A stretch of 64,000 nucleotides of DNA from Gonocerus acuteangulatus (lineage: Eukaryota; Arthropoda; Insecta; Hemiptera; Coreidae). Position numbers and translations under genes: made by a program. The notes beneath the pieces are model-generated. The model ran no database searches, had not been told where the DNA came from, and saw only the letters and a program-made list of their open reading frames with translations. This document shows positions 43,441-55,737 of the stretch, piece by piece (position 1 is the stretch's first letter; every line of letters begins with the position of its first letter). The stretch is taken from contig OX328130.1 of the NCBI GenBank assembly GCA_946811695.1, positions 70,481,342 to 70,545,341 on the forward strand. The letters run 5' to 3'.

Positions 43441-46400
43441 ATATTTATAGTTATGGAACGATATTTATAGTTATGAATTAGATATTTATAGTTATGAATT
43501 AGATATTCATAGTTATGAATAAATAAATACATGAATATAGTTATGGAACGATATTTATAGTTATGAATTAGATATTTATAGTTATGAATAAATAAATAAA
43601 TAAATATAGTTATGGAGCGATATTTATAGTTATGAATTAGATATTTATAGTTATGAATAAATAAATAAATAAATATAGTTATGAAACGATATTTATAGTT
43701 ATGAATTAGATATTTATAGTTATGAATAAATAAATAAATAAATATAGTTATGGAGCGATATTTATAGTTATGAATTAGATATTTATAGTTATGAATAAAT
43801 AAATATAGTTATGAAACGATATTTATAGTTATGAATAAAGAAATAAATAAATATAGTTATGGAACGATATTTATAGTTATGAATAAATAAATAAATAAAT
43901 ATAGTTATGGAACGATATTTATAGTTATGAATTAGATATTTATAGTTATGAATAAATAAATAAATAAATATAGTTATGGAACGATATTTATAGTTATGAA
44001 TAAATAAATAAATAAATATAGTTATGGAACGATATTTATAGTTATGAATTAGATATTTATAGTTATGAATAAATAAATAAATAAATATAGTTATGGAACG
44101 ATATTTATAGTTATGAATTAGATATTTATAGTTATGAATAAATAAATAAATAAATATAGTTATGAAACGATATTTATAGTTATGAATTAGATATTTATAG
44201 TTATGAATAAATAAATAAATAAATATAGTTATGGAACGATATTTATAGTTATGAATTAGATATTTATAGTTATGAATAAATAAATAAATAAATATAGTTA
44301 TGGAACGATATTTATAGTTATGAATAAATAAATAAATAAATATAGTTATGGAACGATATTTATAGTTATGAATTAGATATTTATAGTTATGAATAAATAA
44401 ATAAATAAATATAGTTATGGAACGATATTTATAGTTATGAATAAATAAATAAATAAATATAGTTATGGAACGATATTTATAGTTATGAATTAGATATTTA
44501 TAGTTATGAATAAATAAATAAATAAATATAGTTATGGAACGATATTTATAGTTATGAATTAGATATTTATAGTTATGAATAAATAAATAAATAAATATAG
44601 TTATGGAACGATATTTATAGTTATGAATTAGATATTTATAGTTATGAATAAATAAATAAATAAATATAGTTATGAAACGATATTTATAGTTATGAATTAG
44701 ATATTTATAGTTATGAATAAATAAATAAATAAATATAGTTATGGAACGATATTTATAGTTATGAATTAGATATTTATAGTTATGAATAAATAAATAAATA
44801 AATATAGTTATGGAACGATATTTATAGTTATGAATAAATAAATAAATAAATATAGTTATGGAACGATATTTATAGTTATGAATTAGATATTTATAGTTAT
44901 GAATAAATAAATAAATAAATATAGTTATGGAACGATATTTATAGTTATGAATTAGATATTTATAGTTATGAATAAATAAATAAATAAATATAGTTATGGA
45001 ACGATATTTATAGTTATGAATTAGATATTTATAGTTATGAATAAATAAATAAATAAATATAGTTATGGAACGATATTTATAGTTATGAATTAGATATTTA
45101 TAGTTATGAATAAATAAATAAATAAATATAGTTATGGAACGATATTTATAGTTATGAATTAGATATTTATAGTTATGAATAAATAAATAAATAAATATAG
45201 TTATGGAACGATATTTATAGTTATGAATTAGATATTTATAGTTATGAATAAATAAATAAATAAATATAGTTATGGAACGGTATTTATAGTTATGAATTAG
45301 ATATTTATAGTTATGAATAAATAAATAAATAAATATAGTTATGAAACGATATTTATAGTTATGAATTAGATATTTATAGTTATGAATAAATAAATAAATA
45401 AATATAGTTATGGAACGATATTTATAGTTATGAATAAATAAATAAATAAATATAGTTATGGAACGATATTTATAGTTATGAATAAATAAATAAATAAATA
45501 TAGTTATGGAACGATATTTATAGTTATGAATTAGATATTTATAGTTATGAATAAATAAATATAGTTATGGAACGATATTTATAGTTATGAATTAGATATT
45601 TATAGTTATGAATAAATAAATAAATAAATATAGTTATGGAACGATATTTATAGTTATGAATAAATAAATAAATAAATATAGTTATGGAACGATATTTATA
45701 GTTATGAATAAATAAATAAATAAATATAGTTATGGAACGATATTTATAGTTATGAATTAGATATTTATAGTTATGAATAAATAAATAAATAAATATAGTT
45801 ATGGAACGATATTTATAGTTATGAATTAGATATTTATAGTTATGAATAAATAAATAAATAAATATAGTTATGGAACGATATTTATAGTTATGAATTAGAT
45901 ATTTATAGTTATGAATAAATAAATAAATAAATATAGTTATGGAACGATATTTATAGTTATGAATTAGATATTTATAGTTATGAATAAATAAATAAATAAA
46001 TATAGTTATGGAACGATATTTATAGTTATGAATAAATAAATAAATAAATATAGTTATGGAACGATATTTATAGTTATGAATAAATAAATATAGTTATGGA
46101 ACGATATTTATAGTTATGAATTAGATATTTATAGTTATGAATAAATAAATAAATAAATATAGTTATGGAACGATATTTATAGTTATGAATAAATAAATAA
46201 ATAAATATAGCTATGGAACGATATTTATAGTTATGAATAAATAAATAAATAAATATAGTTATGGAACGATATTTATAGTTATGAATTAGATATTTATAGT
46301 TATGAATAAATAAATAAATAAATATAGTTATGGAACGATATTTATAGTTATGAATAAATAAATAAATAAATATAGTTATGGAACTATATTTGTAGTTATG

Positions 46401-46595
46401 AATTAGATATTTATAGTTATGAATAAATAAATAAATAAATATAGTTATGGAACGATATTTGTAGTTATGAATAAATAAATAAATATAGTTATGGAACGAT
46501 ATTTATAGTTATGAATAAATAAATAAATATAGTTATGGAACGATATTTATAGTTATGAATTAGATATTTTTAATTATGAATAAATAAATATAGTT
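43441..46595. repeat. 3.1-kb satellite array made of 69- and 48-bp units
   Basis: All units are built from tatagttatg-started blocks. The long unit (69 bp) has a gaacgatatt block, a gaattagatatt block and an (AAAT)n-like tail. The short unit (48 bp) lacks the middle 21-bp block. About fifty units by length, with long and short alternating irregularly. Point variants (gagcg, gaaacg, ggaacgg) recur at several places, pointing to block-wise duplication. Confidence 0.95.
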
Positions 46596-46722
46596 ACAAG
46601 CTCTCCTATAAACGCATACGACAACAACAATGTTCTAATAAGTGATTTGTATTTGTAGATGTTCTATATTTCTTAATTAGTTTAATTATTCTAATTATTA
46701 ATTCTGAATTTTTATTTTATCT

Positions 46723-46766
46723 TTTAGCTGATGAAGGCTACTAAAGAGTAGCCGAAATGTCCTAAA
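46723..46766 (+). ncRNA. Hammerhead ribozyme motif, PLE-type (HHR-2), best candidate
   Basis: CTGATGA (46728-46734), stem II GGCTAC (46736-46741) / GTAGCC (46748-46753) around TAAAGA, GAAA (46754-46757), TGTC (46758-46761), cleavage predicted after C46761. Stem I has five Watson-Crick pairs: TTTAG (46723-46727) with CTAAA (46762-46766). Stem III is only AUGU, self-complementary with G-U, fitting the dimer-active small hammerheads known from Penelope-like elements. Sequence after it shares tcctagccga with the HHR-1 element. Confidence 0.75.
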
Positions 46767-47284
46767 TAAATATCTCTACAAAATTCTTATTGATCTCAGT
46801 CCTAGCCGACTGATTGATCTCAACTGTTTCCTGGCTGCTTATCACCTCGACAGCTATCTCATTATCAATTTATAGAACTGTTATAGAAAAGGATTACTGT
46901 TGCTTTTCACTACTAATGGACTCCTTTAACCCTGGAACACTAACCTTAATTCATCCTACACTATTACTAACCTGTGTATCAATTTCACGTATACAAAGGA
47001 ATATGACTCAGAACTTGATTATCAGGGATGATGGAGAAATCTGTTGATAAAAAAATGAATATTTGTCAATATTTAATATATAAAAATAACAAATAAAAAA
47101 CATAAAACATAGAGCAACAAAAAATATGGACCATTTCCGGGGTATGGAATACTAACATTTGAAATTTGAACTTGAAATAGTTTTAACCAACTAAAACGCT
47201 TACACCTAAAATAATTTTTTCATTATACTGCATCAAAAAACATGTGTTTTCAATACTCGGTTTGAGTCCGTAAAATAGTACTTT

Positions 47285-47533
47285 TTGGGTCTAGGCCCGA
47301 AAAATCTTTTTGGTGCGCTAACCTTACCTGCTACTAATGAACATGTGTTTGAAACAACGTCTGCGGAGGAAGAAAATGTTTGGACTGTTGACGACCTTTT
47401 TAGAGATGAGCCAGAACTGGAAAATAATTCCTTTAATCAAAAGTTATCTGTATTCCAAAAGGCAATGCCAAACAAAGGTTTTAATATAATGAATAATCAG
47501 AATTGTACTATAAATATTAATGTAAATGTATAA
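47285..47533 (+). CDS. Hypothetical 82-codon ORF in the piggyBac-like element
   Basis: MGLGPKNLFGALTLPATNEH start, an acidic middle (EEENVWTVDDLFRDEPELEN), and a C-terminus ending NQNCTININVNV. The Cys-Thr-Ile-Asn-Ile ending resembles tails of some transposon-encoded proteins, but I cannot name a family. It may be the last exon of a lost transposase; an in-frame start further upstream is not visible. Confidence 0.35.
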   Translation: MGLGPKNLFGALTLPATNEHVFETTSAEEENVWTVDDLFRDEPELENNSFNQKLSVFQKAMPNKGFNIMNNQNCTININVNV

Positions 47534-47696
47534 GTACTTTTCTTCTATTATATGTTAATAAACAGATTTTTTTTTTTCAAATAAAAAAAAGGTGTCAATT
47601 TAATTTCTTTTACTATATCTTTAAGTTATTAATGAAATATACTACTGTATATGTACTCAAGTATGAGCAGTATAATGAAAAGTATTGTTCATAGCA

Positions 47697-47806
47697 CGTA
47701 CCAAAAGTGTGTTTTCGGTGCTTGGTGTAATTTCCGCGCTCGGCTACGCCTGGCACGTTAAACTCGACCGCGCACCGAAAACAACCACGTTTGGTACTAG
47801 TGATGA
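47697..47806. repeat. Imperfect inverted repeat (about 30-bp arms)
   Basis: cgtaccaaaagtgtgttttc and, inverted, agtaccaaacgtggttgttttcg-type sequence, around a G+C-rich centre. Lies inside the piggyBac-like element; possibly an independent tiny MITE. Confidence 0.55.
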
Positions 47807-48450
47807 AAATAACTATTTCTTTATGAACTAAGTAATCTTATTTTATTTATTTTTAAAGGTTTTATGACATTTTTACCGGTCAAAAATATTTCGGGGGGGG
47901 GGGGGGGGAGGGCTGCAGCCCCCCTTATATACGCCCATGGCCTTTCTCAAGATACACGTATAATAACTGGAATAATAATAATAATACATAATATAATATC
48001 CCAATGCCTTCTCGACTTTTAAAACATTTACTGCGTTAGCAATATGTAATTTGCAATAAGTTACATAATTAATTAATGGTGTAATTATATTTTAGGTGCT
48101 CGTTACTAACTCTGTGTCAAATTGATGCAATTTATAATGGGTCTTTATTAATTCCTATACGTCAGTTGCTCATATTACTAACATTGCATCAAAATGACGT
48201 AGCAAAATTTACGTGTATTACTAACCTCTACGTCAATTTGATGCACTGTCTTCTGGGAAAATCAAGGTCACACCTATCTAAGCACTCGCTGAGAGGTGAA
48301 ATCATGCTGGATGGGAGCAGGAGGAATTGCTCCAGGAATAGGTGGGGGGGGGGGACAATTGATAACAATTGATTAAATTCATATGCGTCAATATGACGCA
48401 GGTTAGTGTTCCAGGGTTGAGAGTCTTTCTGATTCTCAATCGCTTTAGCT

Positions 48451-49532
48451 CAAAGATGGGCATAATTTTATTTATAAATAAAAATACGAATTTATTCGTA
48501 CTTCATATATTTGTGAATACGAATATAAATAAATTCGTACTTCATATGTTAGTGAATACGAATATAAATAAATTCGTATTCATAAGTGTGAATTTATTTT
48601 TATTCACATATATTAAATATAAAAGGCCGTCACGCAGGAGCTGCATAACTAAGCACTTTCCTACAGAATTTGGGTAGTGTAGACTGCTTTCCAGAACAAT
48701 TTACTTAAAAAATCCTACATAAATAAAATAAAAACATGAATAGTTCTCTTTTAAATTTGTAATGAGTAACTGATCAGTTATTAATTTGCTTCCAGAGTTA
48801 TGTTTACACATGGTACCTATTACACTACGTAATAAATACCAAAAACCTCATATTATCGTATTTTGATCTAACGCAGGAACAGGATACAGTCACTCTAGTG
48901 GTAGAAAGCGCTCCTTGCGGCGGCTTAGTGAACCTACGTCTAACGGGCTTTTCTATTGAAATAATATTACAAATTAAACCCCCGCTTTCCGATTGACCGA
49001 TTCAGCTCATTTTTACAACACTTCTTTCTCATGAGGTACCCACGACGTAAACCGAGTTTCGTTACAATACAGCAGAAATTACGACCGGTATGAGTATATT
49101 AGGAATTTGGGTCCGGAGTAAACCCCCCCTTCTAATGAACCGATTTAGTTTATTTTTACAACACATATGTACCTGTAGATTACCACTACGAATACCTAGT
49201 TTCGTCGAAATATACCAGAAATCACGGCTGGTATTGGCGAATTGGTATTGTGGGTCCGGAGTAAACCCCCCCTCCTAATGAACCGATTTAGTTAATTTTT
49301 ATATCTCACTTTTCTCTCTATATCACCAATACGAATACCATGTTTCGTTGAAATATAACTAATATTACGGCTGACATAGTCAAATTAGTGTTTTGGGTTC
49401 GGGGTAAACCCCCCCCTTCCGGTAGACCGACTTTGGTGGTTAACGAACTCGTTCAATCGTTTGCTAATTGAATGCTATATACCAAGTTTCGTGACGAAAA
49501 AACAAAAACTCTGGCCGCTATCGTGTTAACAG

Positions 49533-49603
<71 letters not shown>

Positions 49604-50292
49604 TATATATATATATATATATATAGATATATATAAATTTTAACGGGGGTCAATTTCGGTGTCTACTAGGTAGGATCGATAAAGATTTGAAGAAATTTTT
49701 CATAAATTCCGTCATGAGTCCAACCTCAATAGCTACTTTCCTTCGAAGGAAAGTGCTAAAAACACAAATAAAATTTTATTCGCAAATTTTTCTGCGAATA
49801 AAAATAAAATCACAGAAAAAATTGTAAATAATCAAAAAAAATGCTAATATTTACAAAAAATCAAGTGATTAAAAAAATCACATTAAAATATACGAATAAA
49901 AATTTATTCACATTATAATTTGTGAATAAAAATTTATTCACAATAAAATTCGCAAATAAATTATGAATTTATTCGTATTAAGATGATATTACGAAAGTTA
50001 TTGAAGGTGAATATTTTTTGTAAATATTCACATTTTTTGTGATTATTTACAATTTTTTCTGTGAATTTATTTGTATTTCCAGAATAATTTGCAAATAAAT
50101 TTTTATTTGTATTTTTATATTTAATATCTGTGAATAAAAATAAATTCGTATTCACACTTATGAATACGAATTTATTTATATTCGTATTCACAAATATATG
50201 ACGTACGAATTTATTTATATTCATATTCACAAATATATGAAGTACGAATAAATTCGTATTTTTATTTATAATTAAAATTATGCCCATCTCTG
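48451..50292. mobile_element. hAT-like non-autonomous element with long inverted arms; RC-1 copy inside
   Basis: Left end CAAAGATGGGCATAATTTTA, right end inverted CAGAGATGGGCATAATTTTA. Flanks ctttagct (48443-48450) and cattagct (50293-50300) match at 7 of 8, an 8-bp hAT-type duplication. The arms extend about 170 bp inward with atacgaatttattcgta-type palindromic text. Without RC-1 copy H it is about 700 bp and non-coding. Confidence 0.7.
48621..49761 (+). mobile_element. RC-1 family element, copy H (complete)
   Basis: 5' tip AAAAGGCCGTCACGCAGGAG, AAGCACTTTCCT block, modules, (AT)n (49541-49625), the hairpin at 49735-49754 (ACTTTCCTTCGAAGGAAAGT) and GCTAAAA. Inserted in an A-run of the hAT-like element; the opposite arm of that element shows the unoccupied sequence. 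Confidence 0.8.
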
Positions 50293-50300
50293 CATTAGCT

Positions 50301-51023
50301 ACGCCTTAATTTATATAAAACAAATATCCCACTTCTCACTCGCAGAAGTATATATTAATATCTATAGACTACTATCGATTTTTGGAGCTAAATATCATAT
50401 CAAGAATAGCATTATCGATAACACAATCATCAGGGCTGTTTACTGATGTATTTTGACAATGATATGATGATATAAATTGATGGTCAATCTCATAAGAAAG
50501 CAGAAAATTATGAAATTCAAGCAAATGAGCAAATGAGATTGGTCGGAAAGTGTTTGCTCGCATTATGAGATATTTGTTAAGGGGGGGGGGCTTAGAGTGG
50601 CCCTCCCCCCATTTTACCCTTATTTAGGCTAACAACATAAATACAGACTGCCGATGAAAGCTGCCGGTTCAACCGCCGCTAGAAATTGGGCCTTTACTTT
50701 AATGTATAACCGTGTGTAATCCTGTTAAGTCAATATCACTCCTCAGTTAAATTGCTTTTATTTATCTTCCTTGTGATTTCAGAGAAATATTTTGGTAACA
50801 GAAAATTCGCAGCACCCAAGTTTTAGTCCCATATACCTTTGCCGCGGAGAGAGAATAAAGTCTCTCTAAAATTTAACAATTTTTCATTTAATCCATCAAC
50901 ATCTCAGGTCAAACCTCATAATAACTAACAAAGAGAAAGGTTCACATTACTCACTAATTTGATCCTTTATCACTTAACAGTCATTGTTTCAAAGGGCTTG
51001 TTGATGTTGTTGGTTAGTGATAT
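50301..51023. other. Unassigned, with G-run at 50581-50590
   Basis: No recognisable gene or repeat ends. Confidence 0.4.
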
Positions 51024-51035
51024 AGGCCTGTAATT

Positions 51036-51734
51036 TTTTTATTTTATTAATTTGTTTATTTGAAATCTGTACATAATCAAGTTAGTTGATACAGATATAT
51101 GCTATGTATAAATTGAACAAAACGGTAAACAAAAAATAAAAAAACCAAAACAAATTTGGAAGAAGCCAACCATTGTTGGCCCTTCCGGGACTGTCTAAAT
51201 AAATATTAAAATTATTATGATAAGGTCAGGTGAGTAAAATGTCTCGGGGCCACTGTCTCTTAGGCCGCTTGGGAGGATTGTCTGGGTGGGATTGGGACGA
51301 TAAGGATAGACCTTCGGGATTGGGATGGTGGGACAGTTTTGAGTGGAACATTTGGAAACGGGTTTTAGCAAGGTCAAGGACAAATGGGATGTTAAGGTCA
51401 TTGTGGAGGGTTTTGTTGGAGACATAAAAAGGGGCGTTAACAATTTTTCGGAGAACTTTTGACTGGAATGCCTGTATTCTGTTCATGTTGGATGGTTTTG
51501 CGGATCCCCAGAGTTTAAGTCCGTATGTCCATATTGGTCGAATGATTGTTTTGTATATCGTTAGTTTGTTCTGTTTCGATAATTTAGATGAAGGTCCAAG
51601 GAGTCGTTTGAGTAGTCCGTATCTTTTGTTCAGTCTCCTGTGAGGGTTCCATGTCAGTCGGCTGTCAAGGTATAATCCTAGATATCGAACCTCGTTTAAT
51701 TCTGGTAGTGGAGTGCCTTTAATGTAGACCGGAG
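51036..51734 (-). pseudogene. 5'-truncated Jockey LINE tail, 12-bp target duplication
   Basis: Flanked by AGGCCTGTAATT (51024-51035, 51735-51746). On the minus strand: LNEVRYLGLYLDSRL, then across a frame change IYKTIIRPIWTYGLKLWG and IQAFQSKVLRKIVNAPFYV up to a stop near 51229. Very close to the Jockey at 12963-13450. Confidence 0.85.
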
Positions 51735-51746
51735 AGGCCTGTAATT

Positions 51747-52734
51747 AGAGATAAAAACGTTTTTTCCCCTATGAAATTCAAGGAATTGAATTTCTTAAGT
51801 TGTGATGTTTCTAAATACACGTACATAATTGTAAGAGGCCTACCAGAGAAGGATGGATAATAATATAAATCGTTGCTAACTTGTTGATTTCTTTGCAGTG
51901 GGAGTTATTTTGAATTGACTTCATCCTCCTTATCATAATACTCTTTTGATTGTCTCTATAATATAGCATTTTTTTAAAATATGCAAAATAATAAAAATTT
52001 AAAAAGAATATGCCTAGATGCTAATTATAAATAGAACTGTCATCTCGATTCGGACTTTAACAGACATATCTCACTAGTATTTATAAATAGCATTTTAATG
52101 CATTATTCAAGTCTACGCATTGCTAAATAGGCACAAAAAGGAACATTTTTAAAAATTCATAGCTACGAAAGTACTCAAATATACAAGTTGAAATTTATAG
52201 AGTAGTTTTATACTACGCCAAAGTATAACATATAAAAAAATTAGATTTTTCTCAAGTCCCCCATCAGAGATATTAAAGCCTAAAGTTATCAACAATTTCA
52301 AAAATATATATATTAAAAAAAAATAGGGAACAAATATCAGGGTTAAGAATACTTTTAATACAAGCTACTTAGCTAGGTAAAAATAAACTTTGATATAAAT
52401 CCCCGTATGCTAAAAATACCCTAAAAAACGGCATTTTGAGAAATATAAACAGTTGTTTTCAATGGCATTTTTCAGGTATTGGACATCAAAATATTCAAAT
52501 ACATAAGAAGACATAAAAGATAGAGCAGACTGTATGAAAGACAATGTTGTCTGAACTATTAGTCTATGATTTTCCAGTCCTGAGAAAATAAGTTTTCCGT
52601 AAGAGCTTATAAACTCAAGAATCAGCATGCGCGGTGAAACAAAGGTGGCTGCCATTTTCAAACGGTTGACACTATAAAAAGTTTAAAAATTGTTTTGTAC
52701 TACTGACTCCATATTTTGTTTGTTTGTTTGTGGC
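51747..52734. other. AT-rich unassigned sequence
   Basis: No gene, RNA or terminal repeat seen. Confidence 0.4.
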
Positions 52735-53105
52735 ATTTTTGGGCGAAAGAACCCCACGGTCGTCATCGCCCTACCGTGCAGATAGCTACACAAATTACTC
52801 ACCGCATGCTCACAAGTTTTATTTTTTTTTATTCTTTTTTTTTTTTTTTTTTTTTCCTCTCCCTTCTTTTTTTCCACCTTTCTCCCGGCACTTTTAGTCT
52901 CTTTACCTGAACATTCATATTATTGCTTTATTAATCTAAAACTAAGTTAACAGGAAATAAATTAATCTAAAATTAAAAATATAAAAATATACACTAACTA
53001 AGTCTTAATAGCTAAAAAAAAAGAAACCTAAGGTAACACAAAATATCACAGAAATGAGTTAAGAGGTAACAAATGTATCACAAGGAGAAAACAGTTGGTT
53101 CTCCG

Positions 53106-53169
<64 letters not shown>

Positions 53170-53170
53170 A
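52735..53170. repeat. Interspersed repeat with conserved hairpin, copy 2, ending in A61
   Basis: GGGCGAAAGAACCCCACGGT followed by cgtcatcgccctac, as at 20868. T-rich stretches follow. The run of about 61 A at 53107-53167 is probably a poly(A) tail of a plus-strand retroelement, but no coding part was recognised. Confidence 0.45.
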
Positions 53171-53349
53171 AGGATAGATAAATAGGTAGAAAAGTAAAAC
53201 AAATAAATAGAGATAAAAAGACACCTAGAATCATAAAATAAATAACTAGAACTTATATATACCTCCATATGTACTTGATGGTGAATATATAACTTTTTTT
53301 TTTCTAAAATGGCCAAGCAACCACCTTTGGACCACTTGATATGAATGGA

Positions 53350-53417
53350 TTCTATAGTCAGTATTGTCTCCCCCTTGAGTAACTTATGGCCTGTTATGGG
53401 ACTGATTATTTTTCTAT
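53350..53417 (+). mobile_element. SINE 3' end fragment
   Basis: ctatagt, then ggcctgttatgggactg and a T-rich end, matching the last bases of the SINE at 26853-27193. Confidence 0.45.
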
Positions 53418-53998
53418 AAAGCGTAAAAATCGAATTAGAAATATCCAAAATATAGTAGGGCGTTCCTTACAAAAAGAAAAAAAAAACAGTTCAGACTTAT
53501 AAAGGGGACATTGAAAATTTATTAGAATTATTCACGTCAAGTAAACCAACCACCATTACTCTTTGAAGAAATAAATCCTCGAACACTTGAAGATTTTATT
53601 TCATCTTCGGTTCATTGTCTGGACATTTTTTTGTTAAAAAAAAAACGGACATTATAGTGAAATAAAACTATTTCAAGACAATATAAAAAGTATAAGGAAT
53701 AGAGCCGCTGCACTATAGAGGGTCCAGAGGGCATGTAGAGAGCTCTTGAGAGAAGAGAGAGCCAGTAGACGTGATAGGACTAAGGATAGGCCAAGCTTCA
53801 TATTGGCGAGGAGAAGAAATGACAGCAAACTCATCTGTATTCATTCCCACAACACCACTCTAGCCGGCCTTTCAATAAATATATACACACTCACAATAAA
53901 TATATGGGGCAACTCTCAGCCGATTCACTTAACTCCGCAAATTTTATTAGATGGTCAAGGGTATTCTACATTTTTCTTAAAGTTATTCTTATAGTCCA
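53418..53998. other. Unassigned sequence
   Basis: Open plus frame at 53746-53994 has no motif. Nothing else seen. Confidence 0.35.
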
Positions 53999-54460
53999 AG
54001 AGCCAGTAACCGCACGTTACATGAAGCGTTTTATGCACCTTCAAATTTTGCTATAATATACCTCTTGGGTAGATAAGAAGGTAAATATGTGTTTACTGGA
54101 CATACCTTGGTGCACCAGGTACTGCGCTTAGGGGAAAGGTGCAAAAAATATTTCCCAAAAATAGAGTTTTAATCAGAAGCCAACTATCTTTAATGTAAAA
54201 TTAAGACAATTTTACAATGAATAATAAATATGGCAGACACTTTTAAGGGGTATAACACATAAAAAAAAAAAAAAAAACTAAACTGTTTTTATTCTTATAT
54301 TAAATGAGAGTAAAAACAGTTTAGTTTTTTATATTAAATGAGAGTTCGGGGTCATATGTTTGAAAACGTCTGAGAACCACGAAAAAATATTCTCTTCGAA
54401 ATAATTCAATTTCAGTAAGGATATAGGCCGTAGGACCAAGAAATCCTACTGTAAAACACA

Positions 54461-55708
54461 ATGAAGAGTGCCAGTGGACCCAGCGGAAACACTAGCAGTG
54501 GTATCGTTAATCCTGACATTTCAAATGTAGACAATGTTAAGTATTTAGAGGTTAAAATGACCTCACATGATAACACCTTCAACACTGTGAGCCCGTTTCT
54601 AGTAGAACGATGGCTTGGAAGGTTTGGAAAGAACATTGATGTGAAGAAAATAAGAAAGACAGGTTCTTTAGTACTCACGTGTCCTGATAATCGTATAGCT
54701 ACGAAGCTGTGTAATGCAAGTGATTTCTACGGGAATGAAATCACCGTAGCCCCTCATAAGACTCTTAATTTTTCTAAAGCCATTTTCAGATGTGATGAAA
54801 TCTTACACTTGCAAGATGACGTCATACTTGCAGAACTTAAGGGTCAACGTGTCACGCATCTAAGAAGATTTAGAACCAAAATTGCTCAAAGAACACTATT
54901 CGTCGCAACTTTTAATGAAGAAATAGCACCACAGAAAATCAAAATAGGTTATTTGGTAGTGGGACTAAGACCATACATACCCAGACCTCTGGTATGTTTT
55001 AGATGCTGGAGCTATAACCACATAAGCAAGAGTTGTGGCAATGATGAAATATGCAAGACGTGCTCCGAACTAAAACACGACGGCCCATGCAGTAAAGTAT
55101 CATGCAAGAATTGCAAAGGAGACCATCCAGCATTTGAAAAACAATGCCCTGTTTTCATGAAAGAATCTATGATTTTGAAGAAGATGGTTCTGGAGAAGAT
55201 TTCCTATGGCGAGGCAAAAAAGAGGGTTAGTAATAACCTAACCCCGACCTATGCTTCTAGAGTTGCAACACCACAGGAACAGACACAGAATCCAGTGGCT
55301 CATAAGCCAATGAATGACGATCTGGAGCTTATTAAGAACCATTTAGCCTTACTACAAGAACAATTAGCAGTCCTCTCAGCACGACTTATTCCAAAAAGCA
55401 AAACTACCGTTGATAGGATGACCGATCGTGAAGAAAACATCCCAGAAGAAGTTATGAAAACTCCCCCAATCAAGACGCCAAAGATTCCGAGACCTAAGTC
55501 TCCCTTGAATGGAAGCGTCAACGGAGGGAAACAGATTTCTTGTCAAGAAGAAAGGTTAAGTGTTGCTCATAGTGATGTAAGTCCTACACCATCTGTAAGT
55601 GACCTATCTGACCAAACTGGTAAGAAGCGAAAAACAAAGGTAAAGTCGAATCTTACTAATACAGAACAAAAAATGAACAAAAAAATGAATACTACGAACA
55701 AAAAATGA
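54461..55708 (+). CDS. ORF1 of the I-clade LINE: gag-like protein with zinc knuckles
   Basis: 415 codons. The N-terminal half (residues 20-170) is an RNA-binding/assembly region (KYLEVKMTSHDNTFNTVSPF, VERWLGRFGKNIDVKKIRKT). Zinc knuckles at about 183-230: CFRCWSYNHISKSC, CKTCSELKHDGPC, and CKNCKGDHPAFEKQC. A Lys/Glu helix follows (MKESMILKKMVLEKISYGEA), and the C-terminus is Lys-, Pro- and Ser-rich. In I factors ORF1 binds the element RNA and forms the transposition particle. The start ATG at 54461 is the first in the element and in frame. Confidence 0.9.
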   Translation: MKSASGPSGNTSSGIVNPDISNVDNVKYLEVKMTSHDNTFNTVSPFLVERWLGRFGKNIDVKKIRKTGSLVLTCPDNRIATKLCNASDFYGNEITVAPHKTLNFSKAIFRCDEILHLQDDVILAELKGQRVTHLRRFRTKIAQRTLFVATFNEEIAPQKIKIGYLVVGLRPYIPRPLVCFRCWSYNHISKSCGNDEICKTCSELKHDGPCSKVSCKNCKGDHPAFEKQCPVFMKESMILKKMVLEKISYGEAKKRVSNNLTPTYASRVATPQEQTQNPVAHKPMNDDLELIKNHLALLQEQLAVLSARLIPKSKTTVDRMTDREENIPEEVMKTPPIKTPKIPRPKSPLNGSVNGGKQISCQEERLSVAHSDVSPTPSVSDLSDQTGKKRKTKVKSNLTNTEQKMNKKMNTTNKK

Positions 55709-55737
55709 TGACTTTGTCTTTAATTTCTTATTAACAT

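Larger units (their letters stand above)
46930..48416. mobile_element. piggyBac-like element, TTAA / TTGA flanks
   Basis: Left end CCCTGGAACACTAACCT after TTAA (46926-46929); right end is its inverted complement (48400-48416) before TTGA (48417-48420, one change from TTAA). Inside, (ta)ctaac-ct-tg-gtcaa-ttga motifs recur near 46963, 48103, 48175 and 48215, possible transposase-binding repeats. An 82-codon frame of unknown family lies inside. Confidence 0.6.

Noticed and set aside
43441..46595. CRISPR-like regular array
   Set aside because: No unique spacers: units are near-identical and AT-rich, and two unit lengths mix. It is a satellite.
47881..47920. G-quadruplex regulatory element at the G-run
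   Set aside because: A single homopolymer-like G-run with no promoter or gene nearby; equally explained as low-complexity sequence.
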